NCBI GenBank assembly: GCA_965203795.1
Contig: OZ241915.1
Span: 3,658,001 to 3,722,000 of the forward strand
Length of the DNA: 64,000 nucleotides
Source: CBDBBY01 sp965203795
GTDB lineage: Bacteria; Pseudomonadota; Alphaproteobacteria; Rhodobacterales; Rhodobacteraceae
Direction: 5' to 3'
The notes under the pieces were generated by a model. It saw nothing but the letters and a program-made list of their open reading frames with translations. It was not told the DNA's origin and did no database searches. Positions 17,694 through 26,361 of the stretch are shown in pieces. The stretch's first letter is position 1. Each line of letters opens with the position of its first letter. The translations under genes and the position numbers were made by a program.

Positions 17694-18818
17694 CTATTCG
17701 TCTTCCGCGACAAATTCGTCGATCGCAGTGACGAGAGGAGACGCCGCCCAGGCACCACGAATGGTTTCGGTGTCGGTGATAACGCGGCGCAGACCGCTCC
17801 CGACCGTTGGAAGTTCCTCGGTCAGTGTGAACATTTCGTCGTAGCCCGGATCGCCAGGCATCAGCAGCATGTACACGAACGACCGCACTTGGAGTTCACG
17901 GAAAACGGCGATCGGTGGTCCGGCATCAGGATACGGTTCCCCATGGCGTGAAGCTATCTCGATCTTCGGATTCCTGTTGGCTGCACTGTAGACGCACTGT
18001 CGCACCTCCTGCTCGCCGTACGTGCCGTCTTGGCGCAATTCGGCGAGATAGACGCGTTGCGCGGTGCCAAGCTGCACTCGGAAGAAACTGTTGATCACGT
18101 CGCGATTGAAGTGAATCTGGTGCCATCGCCCGCCCGCCTTCGGAATCCGCGCAACAAGGAAACGGTCAGCACCGCCAGCCAGCGGCTCGATGTTCGCCAA
18201 CGGGTCTGCCGCAGGTTCGGGAGCCAATTCTCCCGCCAAGTCCGGCTCAACGTCGTGCAAATGGCGGCGCGCGCGTGCGGCATTTCTCGCAGCGCGTTCA
18301 AGCGTGCTTCCGTCGATGGGGCGCATGGCTGCAGCATGCTCGTCCAGAAATCGATCCCAGGATGAGATGTCGATCATCTCGTGGGCCGCGGCCCGCATGA
18401 TGCTGAAGGCCTCGAAGTTCCGGCGAAGCCCACCGGGTGTGAGGCTGCCCGAACCGACAATCACGGTACGGCTGCCGTCCGGGTACTCGAATCGAGCGAC
18501 CTTCGGATGGAACAATCTATTCGCAGGGTTCCAGAATGCTTTGACAGTCAGATGCTCGAGTTCCTGTTCAAGCTCCCGGAGGCGGACAAGCGAATTGCGG
18601 GTGGTGACCGCGTCGATGCCGACAAGCAACGACATCGTCGACGCGCGAAGAAAATCCTGGATCTCCGGATCGCAGATCAGTGAATCGACCCCGCCCCGCG
18701 ACGCGAACGCAAACATTCCCTTGCATGAAGCCGCGCCTCGCGATGCGGCGACAATCGCCTCCAGCAGATAGACGGTGTCTGGCGAAACAGGATCCTGAAG
18801 GTGGAATTCGCAGTCCAT
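17694..18818 (-). CDS. Phospholipase D-fold nuclease, probable restriction endonuclease
   Basis: The 374-residue protein carries a PLD/HKD-type half site: RLFHPKVARFEYPDG followed by VGSGSLTPGGLRRNFEAF (His and Lys near 104-106, then the Gly-Ser-Gly-Ser and Asn/Glu). This is the pattern of BfiI/NgoFVII-like endonucleases, which cleave DNA without metal and usually dimerise to complete the site. The C-terminal half is unassigned and may recognise DNA. It lies about 10 bases downstream of a DNA methyltransferase on the same strand, so it is probably the restriction partner. Confidence 0.78.
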   Translation of the reverse strand: MDCEFHLQDPVSPDTVYLLEAIVAASRGAASCKGMFAFASRGGVDSLICDPEIQDFLRASTMSLLVGIDAVTTRNSLVRLRELEQELEHLTVKAFWNPANRLFHPKVARFEYPDGSRTVIVGSGSLTPGGLRRNFEAFSIMRAAAHEMIDISSWDRFLDEHAAAMRPIDGSTLERAARNAARARRHLHDVEPDLAGELAPEPAADPLANIEPLAGGADRFLVARIPKAGGRWHQIHFNRDVINSFFRVQLGTAQRVYLAELRQDGTYGEQEVRQCVYSAANRNPKIEIASRHGEPYPDAGPPIAVFRELQVRSFVYMLLMPGDPGYDEMFTLTEELPTVGSGLRRVITDTETIRGAWAASPLVTAIDEFVAEDE

Positions 18819-18829
18819 CGTCGTTCGTC

Positions 18830-19717
18830 CTACAGAGCCTGTTCGTCCGCCAAGCGGGGAGGAGCAGCCATGAGGTCGTCATACGGCACAACCTTGGGAC
18901 CTCTCGCTCTCTTCGAAGGCGGCTTCGCGAAGACGAGGATGTATTCGTGAACGTTCTTGAAGAGGAAATTCGGCGGATAGGGGTAGCTGCCAAAGATCGG
19001 GCGCTGTCCGTTTGCCGAGCCCCACCGACCGCCCGTTCCGTCCTTCGACCAGACAATCTCCGTCACCATTGCAAATCCGATTTCCCGAAGGATGAAGCCG
19101 AAGTCGGCTGCAAGGGGAAACGTCAGGAGCCCGCGGTCGGTGTGCTGATTCACGTTGGCGGTGACCAAGCAGCACTTGCGGCCTGGCTGCAGAACGCGGA
19201 AGCATTCTTCGAAAACCGGCCGAATTTCCCTTAGGAAGCGGCGGTAGCCCGCTACCTCGCCAAGGTTCGAGCGATCAGTGCCGTAATGGGCCTTGTTCCA
19301 GTACGGCGGGCTGGAGACAACGAGAGAGACGGAGCTGTCCTCGATGAATGACAGGTCGCGGCTGTCGCCATGGATGACCTCCATCAAATCGGTTGCCGAG
19401 AGGCGGCCGTTCGTGAGGCGACCGCAGTCGCGGCGGATGATGTTTACATATTTCCTGCTCTGATCAACGCAAAGCACATTGCGGCCGAGCGGCACGGCGG
19501 CTTCGGCAGTCGTGCCGATGCCGGCAAACGGATCAAGGACGGTTTCGCCGTGCCAGCTGAAGAGCTTGATGAGACGGTGGGGAATCTCGACCGGGAATAC
19601 TGCCGGATGCTCGGTGTGGGTTGTGTTCGCGATGTGCCACACCGTCTTGGTGTACTCGCGCCATTCGTCCTTGGTCAGCTTGCTTTTCTTCTTGATGGCG
19701 TCGGGAACTCGGGGCAT
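18830..19717 (-). CDS. DNA methyltransferase (amino-methylating, SPPY motif)
   Basis: With the ATG at 19717 the product has 295 residues. It shows the AdoMet-binding motif DPFAGIGTT near residue 57, then the acidic-end strand NVLCVDQSRKY, then the catalytic SPPYW near 133. SPPY is typical of N4-cytosine methyltransferases, while the same fold also methylates N6-adenine. An N-terminal KKKSKLTKDEWREY segment is common in phage-type and restriction-associated enzymes. The gene follows the larger methyltransferase by 13 bases and precedes the PLD nuclease. It probably protects the host site from that nuclease. Confidence 0.88.
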   Translation of the reverse strand: MPRVPDAIKKKSKLTKDEWREYTKTVWHIANTTHTEHPAVFPVEIPHRLIKLFSWHGETVLDPFAGIGTTAEAAVPLGRNVLCVDQSRKYVNIIRRDCGRLTNGRLSATDLMEVIHGDSRDLSFIEDSSVSLVVSSPPYWNKAHYGTDRSNLGEVAGYRRFLREIRPVFEECFRVLQPGRKCCLVTANVNQHTDRGLLTFPLAADFGFILREIGFAMVTEIVWSKDGTGGRWGSANGQRPIFGSYPYPPNFLFKNVHEYILVFAKPPSKRARGPKVVPYDDLMAAPPRLADEQAL

Positions 19718-19730
19718 CGCTGGCTTTCCG

Positions 19731-21929
19731 TCAGTGAAATGGGCTGGCGAAGCGTTGGCGCGTTCCGTCGTTCTCGTCGACGACAACCGCACTGCGTGTG
19801 AATGCACGCAGGTACTCGTTGAACGACGGCGCAATGTCGAGCGTCTCGAGAAGCAATGCGTCGATCTCGTCTCGCAGGCTTTCGCTTGCGTGCGGACGGT
19901 ATGCGATCGTTTGACGGCCTCCATTGACGCTGACGATCTGATCCTTCTGGACATCATCCCACAATCGAGCTCCGAGATGCGCAAGGGTCTTCTTCTGGCT
20001 CTCATTGAAGAGCCTGTCGCTGAACGGCAGCCGCAGCACGAAAGCCCGCGTGACATGAAATCCGTCCGCGGTCACTTGCCATAGCCAGTAGGCGACGCGG
20101 CTGCCGAGAATAGCGAACACGCGCGCCGCTTCATTTTCGGTTGCAAAGCTCAGGGCGATGACTCTGCTTGCGCTCCAAGGCGCGCGGAGAGGAGGAAGAT
20201 ATCGGTGTGGCCGGAAGGTGTTGATGAAATTGTAGGCCGTGCCGGAGACGAAGACGCAATTGTCCTGATGCTGGGAAGCAGTTTCCTCGGGACGGCATGA
20301 GCCCGCGGACGCGCACATCTCGTGCAAGCAGGCCGTTCGGCGCGCAATTTGCCCGAAAGCGTCCGAAGATTGAACTCCTGCGAGCTTGGGGATTCCGGCT
20401 GCGATCGATATCCTAGGCAACGGCGTGAAGCCGATCTCGTCGAAGAGTCGCGCCCGCTGCCGGCTGGTCCACTTGCGCAGCGGGCCGGTTTCGATCTCGG
20501 TGGCCCCGCCAGCGTCCCCGGCTTCCCTGCTGCGGAAGACGATCGCGTTGCGGGTCTTCACTTCCTCGCCGAAGAGGGCATGCGGCTCGCGGTCGAAGAA
20601 AGCGAAGCGCCAGCGTCCGCCACTGCCCATGATGGCGCGCCGAACCGCGATCATCTGCGCTCTGCTGCTGAAGGCAAGCGACAGCGGGACGACCATCCCG
20701 GAGGAGCTGCGTCCCGGCCGGACAAGCCGCCACATCATTTCAACAAACACGGGGAAACAATTGGATTCGGCGATGTTGCCTGCAGATAGGGAAGCAACAC
20801 GCTGCTCGAGGGCCGCCGCGTCGTTTCGGGGACCGATTGCCGCGTAAGGAGGATTGCCGATGACAGCGTCCGCGCCTTGCGCGAGTGCAGGGAACACGCT
20901 CCCGAGCGGAGTTCCCCGAGAAAAGAGTGCCGCTGGTTCTTCCGTGTCGAGCCGATCCTTGGAGGGGGGCATGTAGGTGTCGTGGAGGGCGGCCCGCACG
21001 GAGGCAAAAGCGTCGGAACGATCATCATGCGGCGGCTCAAGCTCGAACGTAAGCGCGTCCGCGACGCACAGGTTGCAACGTATGCGATGCCACAAAGACC
21101 ACGGCGATGCGCATTGTTCTTCATGTCCCGAATGAAGGCACTCGTGCAGCAGAACGAAACATGCCGCTTCGACAGCCAGGGGATTGGTGTCGATGCCGTA
21201 AAGGCAGCGCTCCGCGAACTCGAAGCGATCAAGGTCCGGATTGCGAGCCGCGGCCAAATCGAGCGCCGCCTTCAGAAACACGCCGGAGCCGCAAGCGGGA
21301 TCAAGGATACGCAGCGGAACAGTCCCTGGGCCGAGCTCGCTGACCGCCTCTCGCGTGATGTAATCGGCAACGTCGGAGGGGGTGTAGAAGACGCCGTTCG
21401 TCTTTTTGGCATGACGAGCCTTTTGTGTGGCCGGGGTCCTCATCACACTCGCCCTGCTCCCGGGGCCATGCTCATCAAGGACGTACGGCAGGAGGTCGCG
21501 CAGCGCGTCGTCGTACGGGATCGCTTCAAGCGCCCTGATCGCCTCGCTGTCAGCGAACTCGACAACGGAGTCCGAAATTCGGCGGGGCGGCCGGAGGCTT
21601 CCGAGAAACCACGCCTCCGCGTCGCGCAGCGAGGCGTCAGCGGAAAGCGCTCCGATACTGCGGCCGAGGATGCGCATGCTGACGAGACCCCGCGCCGCCT
21701 GATGGGCGGGCGTTTCGGATTTCCCAAGAGGTTCATCGCGCCATCGACTGGCCAGGATGTCCGCCCAAGCGGCGCCAACAGATTCGTGGCCATCGAAGAA
21801 CCGCCGCACAGCCTCTACTGCGTCCCGCACATGGACCGCATACGCCTCAGTGGCAGTAACCAAGGAGCATCCGGGCCCCGGAACGGAAGGGCGGGGCTTG
21901 GCGGCAGGTCTGGCATGCGCAGCAGTCAT
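19731..21929 (-). CDS. N6-adenine DNA methyltransferase, Eco57I/type IIG-like
   Basis: The start at 21929 is chosen because it overlaps the upstream regulator stop in ATGA. The 732-residue product has FYTPSDVADYI, then motif I DPACGSGVFL near residue 210, and catalytic GNPPYA near 357, the NPPY class that methylates adenine N6. A C-terminal region (VVPLSLAFS onward) resembles the target-recognition part of Eco57I-type enzymes. No PD-ExK motif is evident at the N-terminus, so cleavage probably depends on the separate PLD nuclease. Two methyltransferases in one operon suggest strand-specific modification of an asymmetric site. Confidence 0.85.
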   Translation of the reverse strand: MTAAHARPAAKPRPSVPGPGCSLVTATEAYAVHVRDAVEAVRRFFDGHESVGAAWADILASRWRDEPLGKSETPAHQAARGLVSMRILGRSIGALSADASLRDAEAWFLGSLRPPRRISDSVVEFADSEAIRALEAIPYDDALRDLLPYVLDEHGPGSRASVMRTPATQKARHAKKTNGVFYTPSDVADYITREAVSELGPGTVPLRILDPACGSGVFLKAALDLAAARNPDLDRFEFAERCLYGIDTNPLAVEAACFVLLHECLHSGHEEQCASPWSLWHRIRCNLCVADALTFELEPPHDDRSDAFASVRAALHDTYMPPSKDRLDTEEPAALFSRGTPLGSVFPALAQGADAVIGNPPYAAIGPRNDAAALEQRVASLSAGNIAESNCFPVFVEMMWRLVRPGRSSSGMVVPLSLAFSSRAQMIAVRRAIMGSGGRWRFAFFDREPHALFGEEVKTRNAIVFRSREAGDAGGATEIETGPLRKWTSRQRARLFDEIGFTPLPRISIAAGIPKLAGVQSSDAFGQIARRTACLHEMCASAGSCRPEETASQHQDNCVFVSGTAYNFINTFRPHRYLPPLRAPWSASRVIALSFATENEAARVFAILGSRVAYWLWQVTADGFHVTRAFVLRLPFSDRLFNESQKKTLAHLGARLWDDVQKDQIVSVNGGRQTIAYRPHASESLRDEIDALLLETLDIAPSFNEYLRAFTRSAVVVDENDGTRQRFASPFH

Positions 21930-22159
21930 TGCAGGTCGGACCCGCGCTTGCGAGGGAACAAGGGGCTTCTGGCATTGAGATAGTCGGAGACGGCGTCGCG
22001 AACCACCCAAGCAAGGGAGACTCGCTTGTCCTTGGCGATGGACTTGAGGTCGGCGTAGTCGTCCACGCCGAGCGACACGGATACCCGCACAGGCCCATCG
22101 GCTTCGGTTCGCGTTCCAGTCTCGGGCTTCGTCATCGCCCCTTTCCCAAAGTTCACCAC
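21926..22159 (-). CDS. Ribbon-helix-helix regulator of the restriction-modification operon
   Basis: This small protein of 77 residues contains a VRVSVSLGVDDYADL strand-helix followed by VSLAWVVRDAVSDYL. That is the ribbon-helix-helix pattern of CopG/Arc-type DNA-binding proteins. It overlaps the methyltransferase start by four bases. Starts are uncertain: GTG at 22159 or 22156, or the internal ATG at 22135. It probably represses or times expression of the operon, as control proteins do in restriction-modification systems. Confidence 0.72.
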   Translation of the reverse strand: MVNFGKGAMTKPETGTRTEADGPVRVSVSLGVDDYADLKSIAKDKRVSLAWVVRDAVSDYLNARSPLFPRKRGSDLQ

Positions 22160-22540
22160 TTTTCATCATCATGGTGCATACAATGCATGAGATCAAGCGT
22201 GACTGAGGTCGGACACATGCTGGACTGGCCCTGCAATTCAATCGGGCGGGACCTTGCCCGATTGGATGGCATAGGCGAAGGGGCGCATCGATTCGGGTCC
22301 GGCCGGAAGATTGCGACTGCTGGCCGGACGTCAGCGGTTCCGCCTTTCCGATGCCGCGGGCACGGATTGCGTGGCGGCGGGTTCGCCGGAGCTTCGCCGG
22401 CCAAAAGCAGGATTCCCTGATCGCGCGGAGGCGGCATCGATTCAGCGTTACTTTCGGCTGAACCGAATTCACGCGCGTTGAATCCTGAAATCCGTGGTAA
22501 AAGCGCAAATCCTACTCGCCACACACGGAGAACCTGAACC
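22160..22540. other. Divergent promoter region with one copy of a 27-bp repeat
   Basis: The interval lies between the minus-strand restriction-modification operon and the plus-strand MBL gene, so it should hold both promoters. At 22199-22225 it contains a sequence beginning GTGACTGAGGTCGGACAC, repeated with one mismatch at 23714-23740. The two copies bracket the MBL gene in direct orientation. No gene is supported here. Confidence 0.5.
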
Positions 22541-23416
22541 ATGAACCTGTCTCGTTCGGCAGCCGCGTTTGCGGCAGGAGCGCTGGCCGCCTTCGGAAGC
22601 GCCGCCTCTGCGCAGGAAGCGTCGATGACCAAAGTATCGGACTCGACGTACCATTATTTCAGCTTCAACTACTCAAGCATCATTGTGGTCGGGGAAGACG
22701 CCGTCCTTGTGGCCGATCCCTCGTTCGAACCCCGCGGCTCCCAGATGCGCGCGGCGGTCGAGGAAATCACGGACGCGCCGATAAAGTACGTCCTGCTCAG
22801 CCACGAGCACTACGATCATGCGGGCGGAACGGAAGCGTATCCCGATGCGCAGGTGATCTGCCACATTGCCTGCGGCAAGGTCATGGAGATTTCGCCATTG
22901 CTTCCGGTTTCCCGGATAGACATGACTTACGAAGATTCGCTCACGCTGGACCTCGGCGGCGTCACTGTCGATCTGGTTCACATTGCGCCTGGGGACGGCG
23001 TCGGAACGACAGTCGTCCACGTTCCGTCCGAGGGCGTCGTGTTCTCGGCCGACCTGTACTCCGATCATTTCACGGCTTCGGAGTTCCTGGAGGACAAGAA
23101 CTTCGTGGGGGCGAGGCTGATTCTCCATGAGATGATGAGCTGGAATCCGGTCTATGCGATCAACGGCCACTCGGACGGCAATTCTCTGGAGGACATGAGG
23201 GTGAACGCCGAGCTCTTGGACAGGCTCTACGATGACGTGCTGGGGCGGCTTAACGCCGCCGCCGAAAGCGGGGGGATGCCCGCCATGTGGATGGCCATGT
23301 TCGCGATGCAGTACGAAGTTCCCGGATACGAAGAGTACAGCCACTGGGAGAACTACGAAGCGGGATTCCCCGCCTATGTCCGCAGGATGGCGCTGTCGAT
23401 ACTGCACGGCGGCTGA
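22541..23416 (+). CDS. Periplasmic metallo-beta-lactamase-fold hydrolase
   Basis: The 291-residue protein has a signal peptide (hydrophobic core, cleavage after SAASA) and the zinc-binding signature SHEHYDHAGG. Further ligands are a His in TTVVHVPS, the Asp in FSADLYSDHF and a His in INGHSDGN. This is a full set of MBL-fold metal ligands. The scaffold and the Trp/Tyr-rich C-terminus resemble general MBL hydrolases (lactonase, phosphodiesterase or QueB-like), not confirmed antibiotic-resistance enzymes. The substrate is unknown. It is monocistronic and followed by a strong hairpin. Confidence 0.82.
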   Translation: MNLSRSAAAFAAGALAAFGSAASAQEASMTKVSDSTYHYFSFNYSSIIVVGEDAVLVADPSFEPRGSQMRAAVEEITDAPIKYVLLSHEHYDHAGGTEAYPDAQVICHIACGKVMEISPLLPVSRIDMTYEDSLTLDLGGVTVDLVHIAPGDGVGTTVVHVPSEGVVFSADLYSDHFTASEFLEDKNFVGARLILHEMMSWNPVYAINGHSDGNSLEDMRVNAELLDRLYDDVLGRLNAAAESGGMPAMWMAMFAMQYEVPGYEEYSHWENYEAGFPAYVRRMALSILHGG

Positions 23417-23460
23417 ATTCGCGCCGGGCCGGCAAAGGGCCCGGGCAGAATTGAAAACCG

Positions 23461-23490
23461 GCTTCCGCCGACCTCCCCGTCGGCGGAAGC
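23461..23490 (+). terminator. Perfect 12-bp hairpin downstream of the MBL gene
   Basis: GCTTCCGCCGAC at 23461-23472 is exactly complementary to GTCGGCGGAAGC at 23479-23490, with a six-base loop. It lies 45 bases after the MBL stop. No T-run follows, so it may be an RNA-stabilising end or an atypical terminator. Confidence 0.5.
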
Positions 23491-24441
23491 TCGCATTCCG
23501 GAATTGCCGACGCAATCTGTCGCGCATTGATCGGCGAGCCGAAGCCGCTCTTTGATCCTCCACCGCGGCGGGCACGAAAACCCCAATGATTCTTTACCAG
23601 CCGCGCGTCCAAATCGGCGGCGGCCTTCATTTCGACGTCCACGCTGCATTTGCGTCCGCGTTTTCCGGTGCGAGCTCCGACGCTCCCGGCGCTGAGCAAG
23701 TCGCGAAGCTGGGGTGACTGAGGTCGGACACGTGCTGGACCGGATCGGACATTCACGGCGACGATTTCGATGACGCGATCCGGCGCGCTTTCGACCAGCG
23801 GCGCGCCGCGCGACCCGAATCTTGGGATGCCCCGAACGCAGCGCCGGAAAACGACGCGGATCGCCGCCGCCAACAGCAGGAGGGCAGCCGACGGAGCGCT
23901 GAAGCTTTCCAATGGCCTTTGCGGACGGATCTCCGCCGGAGAACGGGGTTCTGCAGCTCCAATTCATGCGCCGTCATTCAGGAACTGCTCCGGCATCCGG
24001 GTGCGCGGCTGGTTCCGAACCGGTTGAGCGCGTTTGCGAAGGCTTCGAAGAGACGGTTGGCTACAACCAGCCGTTCCGGACGTCCCGGCATCCGCGGAAC
24101 TTGCAGCGCCATGTTCCGACCGCGCGCCGGATGTTCCCGTTGAACTCGCGGGAGCGGGTCGGGAGCGCCCGGAGGGCGATCCCCACGCTTGGCATTCGCA
24201 TTCGACTTTGACGCGAGCGGCATCCCGCGAACGGGCTTTCAAAGGATGTCCCGGCGTACGGGCCAGTCAGCCAGTGCCGGTCGCCCGATTTTCAACAGAA
24301 AACGGCTCCGCTCCTCCCGCGGCGGCTGATCGCGGCATCCCGATTTCAGACCCTGGGGCTATGCGGTGAGCCAAGCATTGCCGGGCGGAGGGCCGACACG
24401 GCCCCGCGACCCGGCATCACCGGCAGCACCAAGGGCCTTCA
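23491..24441. other. Gene-poor stretch upstream of the secretion operon
   Basis: About 950 bases hold no frame with a recognisable domain. The second copy of the 27-bp repeat lies at 23714-23740. Minus-strand frames in 23.6-24.0 kb are Arg/Pro-rich and break often, as shadow frames do at high GC. The promoter for the dotI-like operon should lie near 24300-24440. Confidence 0.45.
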
Positions 24442-25098
24442 GTGGCGAAACGCACAAGATACGGCGAATCCGAAGCGGCGCGCCTTCGATACGAAACTTG
24501 GATGCGCAGCCACGGGCGAATGTCCGCCGCGCTGATCGCAATGTCCGCTGTCACCGGCGCGGCGGTTGTCGCCGCTCTGCTGGCCATCTCGGCCAAGCCG
24601 GAGCCCAAATACTTCGCGGCGACCGAGGACGGCGGGATTCTGCCGCTCGTGCCGGTTTCAAGCCCGTACCTGACTGACGGCCAAGTCATCAACTTCGCGG
24701 TCGAAGCCGTGACCGGCGCGCTTACGATCGATTTCGCCAACTGGCGCAAGGATCTGGCCGGAGCATCGGCTTATTTCGAACGTCCGGGCGGGTGGAGCGC
24801 GTTCCTTGACGCTTTGGAAAAGTCCGGGATGCTCAACTACATCAGGGAGCGTCGGCTGGTATCGACGGCGGTGGCCAACGGCGCCGTGATCGTCCGTTCG
24901 GGAATTGACGGCGGCAAGCGCTACAGCTGGACCGTCCAGATACCGCTGAACATCACGTACGAGTCAGCCAGCGAACTCAGCCGCGACGAGCTGCTGGCGG
25001 AGGTCGAGGTTGCCCGGCTTCCGACTTGGGAATCTCCGGATGCCGTTGGATTGACCCGGATTGTGGTCCGTCCGGGGAAGGCTTCGGAAGCGCAGTGA
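24442..25098 (+). CDS. DotI/IcmL-like type IVB secretion protein
   Basis: The 218-residue protein has a short cytoplasmic N-terminus, one transmembrane helix near residues 28-48, and a periplasmic domain beginning YFAATEDGGILPLVPVSSPYLTD. The following QVINFAVEAVTGALTIDFANWRKDL...YF...W..FLDALEKSG pattern is characteristic of DotI/IcmL/TraM, an inner-membrane part of the type IVB core complex. The start codon is GTG or an adjacent codon after the GGCC-rich leader. Its stop overlaps the next gene in GTGA, so it opens a tightly coupled operon. Confidence 0.85.
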   Translation: MAKRTRYGESEAARLRYETWMRSHGRMSAALIAMSAVTGAAVVAALLAISAKPEPKYFAATEDGGILPLVPVSSPYLTDGQVINFAVEAVTGALTIDFANWRKDLAGASAYFERPGGWSAFLDALEKSGMLNYIRERRLVSTAVANGAVIVRSGIDGGKRYSWTVQIPLNITYESASELSRDELLAEVEVARLPTWESPDAVGLTRIVVRPGKASEAQ

Positions 25099-26138
25099 GG
25101 CGGCAGGGATTCGAAAAGCTTGCCGCTCGGGCGATTCTGCTGCCGACGCTGGCGTTCGTGCTGGTTGCGCCGATCCATGCCCAAAGCGAAGAGGCGGGAA
25201 TTGAGACCGAGGGCGACCCGCCAAAGGCCGGAAACGCGGTTGAAACCGGCAGCTACAGCATCGGTCCGGGTTCAGAGCTGGACCACGATTCGTTGTCTTC
25301 GCCAGCCAGCGAAACCGGCGCGGCCGGCTTCGGCCATGGTGCGCTGCAAAGCCCGGGCAGTCGGCTGACCGACGCCGAATTCGAAAGCGCGATCGAAAGC
25401 GTTTTCCCGATGACGCCGGAGATGGTCCGAGCCTTCAGGCAACGCCTCTCCCAGAACGAGCGGGCGAATCTCGAATCAGCGGAGCCTTCGCCGGTCACGG
25501 AGACGGAAATGATCGCGCTGTATCCGTCATCGCCCCCGCCGCGGCTGCTTGTGGCGCCCGGAATCGCAACCGCAGTTGGATTCTACGACGGCACAGGAGC
25601 GCCTTGGCCGGTCAGGCAATACGTGCTTGGCGACGGCGAAGCATTCCAGATCGTCCAGCTCGGCGACGGGGCGAACACGCTCACTATATCGCCGCTGGCG
25701 CGTGTCGGCTGGACGAATCTCGTGGTCGCGCTTGCCGGGGATCCGGCCCCGATAGTTCTTGGCATCAGGATCGATCGAGCACGGGCTCATTTCCGCGCAA
25801 ACATCCAAGTGATGAGGCCGGGCCCGAACGCGGCGCCGACCGCAGCCGCTCCCCCGGACGCTCCGGTTCTGCCGAAGGATTCCATCCTGCTCTCGGCGCT
25901 GGCGGGAGCCGGTCCAGAGGAGGGCGCAGCCGAGGTGCCGGTTCGCGGGGTTGAGGCATCAGCCTGGGCGGTCGGAGGCGACATTTACATTCGATCCCGG
26001 CATCCGCTGCTTTCGCCATCCTGGTCCGCGTCGATTTCAGGGCCGAGCAGACGCCGGGCGTACAAGATACCTCCGACTTCGGTTCTGCTGTTTTCGGTCG
26101 GCGGGAGGATCGTTGCGGCGGAGCTGGATCTGCCATGA
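25095..26138 (+). CDS. DotH/IcmK-like type IVB outer-membrane-complex protein
   Basis: The GTG at 25095 overlaps the previous stop. The 347-residue product has a signal peptide (AILLPTLAFVLVAPIHAQ). The conserved region runs LTDAEFESAIESVFPMTPEMVRAFRQRL then APGIATAVGFYDGTGAPWPVRQY, which is typical of DotH/IcmK/TraN. The C-terminal beta-rich domain (residues about 180-347) would form part of the outer ring of the channel. The stop overlaps the next potential start in ATGA. Confidence 0.82.
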   Translation: MRRQGFEKLAARAILLPTLAFVLVAPIHAQSEEAGIETEGDPPKAGNAVETGSYSIGPGSELDHDSLSSPASETGAAGFGHGALQSPGSRLTDAEFESAIESVFPMTPEMVRAFRQRLSQNERANLESAEPSPVTETEMIALYPSSPPPRLLVAPGIATAVGFYDGTGAPWPVRQYVLGDGEAFQIVQLGDGANTLTISPLARVGWTNLVVALAGDPAPIVLGIRIDRARAHFRANIQVMRPGPNAAPTAAAPPDAPVLPKDSILLSALAGAGPEEGAAEVPVRGVEASAWAVGGDIYIRSRHPLLSPSWSASISGPSRRRAYKIPPTSVLLFSVGGRIVAAELDLP

Positions 26139-26347
26139 TTTCGTGTCCCGCATGTCTTGCTCGCGACGCTTTCCGGACGTCGGCGGCGCATGTGGTACCG
26201 GTGCGCCGGATTTGCGCGGGCTTCGTCCCGAACGCGTCCGCAGCGCGGAATTCACGGTTCGCAACGGCGCTCGACGGGGCGGGCGGATTTGGGCTGCAAG
26301 CGGCGATGCAGCGCTCGCGGCGGATTCCGTTTCTCTCCGTTTCCTGA
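26135..26347 (+). CDS. Possible small coupled protein between dotH-like and dotG-like genes
   Basis: An ATG at 26135 overlaps the dotH-like stop in ATGA, as at the other gene junctions of this operon, and opens 70 codons starting MISCPACLARD. The CPAC pair suggests a metal or redox site, but the rest is featureless. It fills most of the 220-base gap before the dotG-like start. It could be a real small component or only chance reading of leader sequence. Confidence 0.35.
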   Translation: MISCPACLARDAFRTSAAHVVPVRRICAGFVPNASAARNSRFATALDGAGGFGLQAAMQRSRRIPFLSVS

Positions 26348-26361
26348 CCGGGCTGGCGGCG

